Shown piece after piece: positions 5,862-7,157 of a stretch of DNA of 7,157 nucleotides. Source of the DNA: Lentisphaerota bacterium (GTDB lineage: Bacteria; Verrucomicrobiota; Kiritimatiellia; JAAZAB01); the NCBI GenBank assembly GCA_020201415.1, contig JAIVGW010000266.1, positions 1 to 7,157 on the forward strand. The letters run 5' to 3'. Positions within the stretch are counted from its first letter, which is position 1. Every line of letters begins with the position of its first letter. The notes under the pieces are model-generated. The model made no database searches and was not told where the DNA came from. It worked only from the letters and a program-made list of their open reading frames with translations. Position numbers and translations under genes: made by a program.

Positions 5862-6689
5862 ATGAAAAAACGTTCGTGGCAGATTGAACCGCAGCAGCCA
5901 CCCCGGACCCTGCAGGAATACCTGGCAGACCACCTGGGCATTTCCCGCAACCAGGCCAAGGCCCTGATCGACCGCCGTGGAGTTTTTATCAATAAACGCC
6001 GGGTATGGATGGCCCGCCACCGCGTCAAGCCGGGCGACGTGATTGAACTGACCGAATCCGCGCCGGTCCCAGACAAGCTCCCGCCCATTCTGCACAGGGA
6101 ATCCGGCCTGTTGATCCTGGACAAACCGCCGGGCGTGACCACCAACGGGCCGCACAGCCTGGAAACAATCTTGCGCCAACTGCTGAACCGGCCACGGCTG
6201 GAAGCTCTGCACCGCCTGGACCGCGACACCAGCGGCTGCGTGATGTTTTGCGACGATCGTGATCTGGCAGCTACGATCATCGCTCTCTTCGCCGCCCGGC
6301 GCGTGACAAAAATCTATCAAGCTATTGTCATCGGCCGCCCGGAATTCGAGCAACGCGAGATGGATACGCCGCTGGACGGTCAGCCGGCGCGCACCCGCCT
6401 GCGCGTCCTGGACCGTTCCCGGCTTGCCGCCCACCTGCAGATATCCATTGACACCGGACGCACCCACCAGATCCGCCGGCATCTGATGCAACTGCGCCTG
6501 CCGCTGCTGGGCGACCGGCATTATACCGCCGGACGAACTCTGGATAAAGCGCAGATGCATGTGCCGCGCCAGATGCTGCACGCCCGGCGGCTGCTGCTGC
6601 CGCATCCCGCCGGGCACGCCACGCTGAAAGTCCAGGCGCCCTTACCGCAAGACTTCCTCAGCGCCTTGCGCGCCATGGGACTGCGTTGA
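5862..6689 (+). CDS. RluA-family RNA pseudouridine synthase
   Basis: Isomerises uridine to pseudouridine in ribosomal or transfer RNA; the target site cannot be read from the sequence. The 275 residues begin with an S4-type RNA-binding domain (about 15-63: TLQEYLADHLGISRNQAKAL, then VFINKRRV and VKPGDVIEL). The catalytic domain follows: LLILDKPPGVTTN (83-95), EALHRLDRDTSG (114-125) with D120 at the catalytic aspartate position, RRVTKIYQAIV (146-156), MDTPLDGQPARTRLRVL (167-183), IDTGRTHQIRRHL (196-208) and LLGDRHY (215-221). The layout is that of RluC/RluD-type enzymes and the length is slightly short for them. The ATG has no Shine-Dalgarno sequence, but the S4 domain begins at the expected distance. 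It is the only rightward gene here. Its last 48 bp overlap the end of the convergent nth gene. Confidence 0.93.
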   Translation: MKKRSWQIEPQQPPRTLQEYLADHLGISRNQAKALIDRRGVFINKRRVWMARHRVKPGDVIELTESAPVPDKLPPILHRESGLLILDKPPGVTTNGPHSLETILRQLLNRPRLEALHRLDRDTSGCVMFCDDRDLAATIIALFAARRVTKIYQAIVIGRPEFEQREMDTPLDGQPARTRLRVLDRSRLAAHLQISIDTGRTHQIRRHLMQLRLPLLGDRHYTAGRTLDKAQMHVPRQMLHARRLLLPHPAGHATLKVQAPLPQDFLSALRAMGLR

Positions 6690-7157
6690 ATCCGATGCGG
6701 CTGGACAGCGCCTGCGCACCCGGCACCCGGCGCAATCAGGTCGGCGAGCGCGGCAGACATAGCGTCCGTGTATCACCAGCACGTGATTGATGCGCGGCCA
6801 CATCCGGCGCGCAAAGAGCGCCAGCAGATCCTGCTCGATGCGATCCGGATCCACGGCCACCGTCCAACCCAGCCGCCGCGCCACGCGCCGTACATGCGTA
6901 TCCACGGCGATGCCCGCCGCCACGCCGAACCCGTTGCTCAAAACCACGTTGGCGGTCTTGCGCCCCACTCCGGGCAGTTCCAGCAGATCCGGCATGCGGC
7001 CCGGCACCTGTCCGTGGTGCCTGTTGTGCAACACTTGCATCGTCCCGCGCAGCAGGCGGGTCTTCTGCCGGAAAAAACCCAGGGGCCGCAGCAGGTTTTC
7101 CAACTCACCCGGCGGCAGGCGTAGATAATCGGATGGAACGCGGCAACGCCGGAACAG
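6642..7157 (-). CDS. nth: Endonuclease III, C-terminal part (5' end outside window)
   Basis: Base-excision-repair DNA glycosylase/AP lyase that removes oxidised pyrimidines. The 171 visible codons are open to the right edge; by alignment to the E. coli protein about 53 N-terminal residues lie outside. The fragment shows the helix-hairpin-helix ELPGVGRKTANVVL (60-73 of the fragment) with the catalytic lysine K67, AVDTHVRRVARRLG (84-97) with the catalytic aspartate D86, and the iron-sulfur cluster motif C-x6-C-x2-C-x5-C (C135, C142, C145, C151). GFGVAAGIAVDTHV has one residue more than E. coli between Lys and Asp, a variation found in other bacteria. A tail of about 20 residues beyond the last Cys overlaps the 3' end of the pseudouridine synthase gene on the opposite strand. 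Confidence 0.95.
   Translation of the reverse strand: MFRRCRVPSDYLRLPPGELENLLRPLGFFRQKTRLLRGTMQVLHNRHHGQVPGRMPDLLELPGVGRKTANVVLSNGFGVAAGIAVDTHVRRVARRLGWTVAVDPDRIEQDLLALFARRMWPRINHVLVIHGRYVCRARRPDCAGCRVRRRCPAASDSTQSHGAQGAEEVLR

Noticed and set aside
5799..6617. Leftward open frame of 272 codons opposite the pseudouridine synthase gene
   Set aside because: Antisense to a gene with the complete RluA catalytic motifs. Its translation resembles no family, and its start lies within the opposing gene.

Overview
The window reads as a GC-rich (roughly 60 % by eye), gene-dense chromosomal segment of a Gram-negative (LPS-making) bacterium. Envelope genes dominate: ADP-heptose and Kdo precursor synthesis followed by LPS-export proteins. 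Their order, the metal-dependent-type KdsA, the stand-alone heptose kinase and the DUF3108 protein would fit the PVC superphylum (Verrucomicrobiota/Kiritimatiellota/Lentisphaerota) or a deltaproteobacterial relative. This taxonomic guess is inference only. I see no mobile element, tRNA, rRNA or CRISPR array.

Layout. Eight genes run leftward as one compact, probably co-transcribed block from about 5751 down to 1: yggS (PLP-binding protein), proC (pyrroline-5-carboxylate reductase), a secreted DUF3108 protein, hldA/rfaE1 (heptose-7-phosphate kinase), kdsB (CMP-Kdo synthetase), kdsA (Kdo-8-phosphate synthase), an LptC-like protein, and an LptA/OstA-like protein cut by the window edge. Junctions are tight: a 4-nt ATGA overlap (yggS/proC), a directly abutting TAA-ATG (kdsB/kdsA), and gaps of 17 to 50 nt elsewhere. 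On the right, an RluA-family pseudouridine synthase gene runs rightward from a short divergent intergenic region. Its 3' end overlaps by 48 bp the 3' end of a leftward endonuclease III gene (nth) that enters from the right edge.

How the genes fit together. hldA feeds inner-core heptose synthesis. kdsA and kdsB make and activate Kdo, the first inner-core sugar on lipid A. The LptC- and LptA-like proteins belong to the periplasmic bridge that carries finished LPS to the outer membrane. The DUF3108 protein is exported and lies directly upstream of this set, so an envelope role is plausible but unproven. yggS and proC form a common housekeeping pair at the head of the block.

The most unusual feature is in yggS. 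The protein passes directly from its GLMAIPP strand to the C-terminal EEGATWIRLGT segment, lacking about 45 residues that normally carry the SMGMS phosphate-binding loop, with the reading frame intact. The rest of the window is conventional. I found no convincing evidence of an undescribed system.
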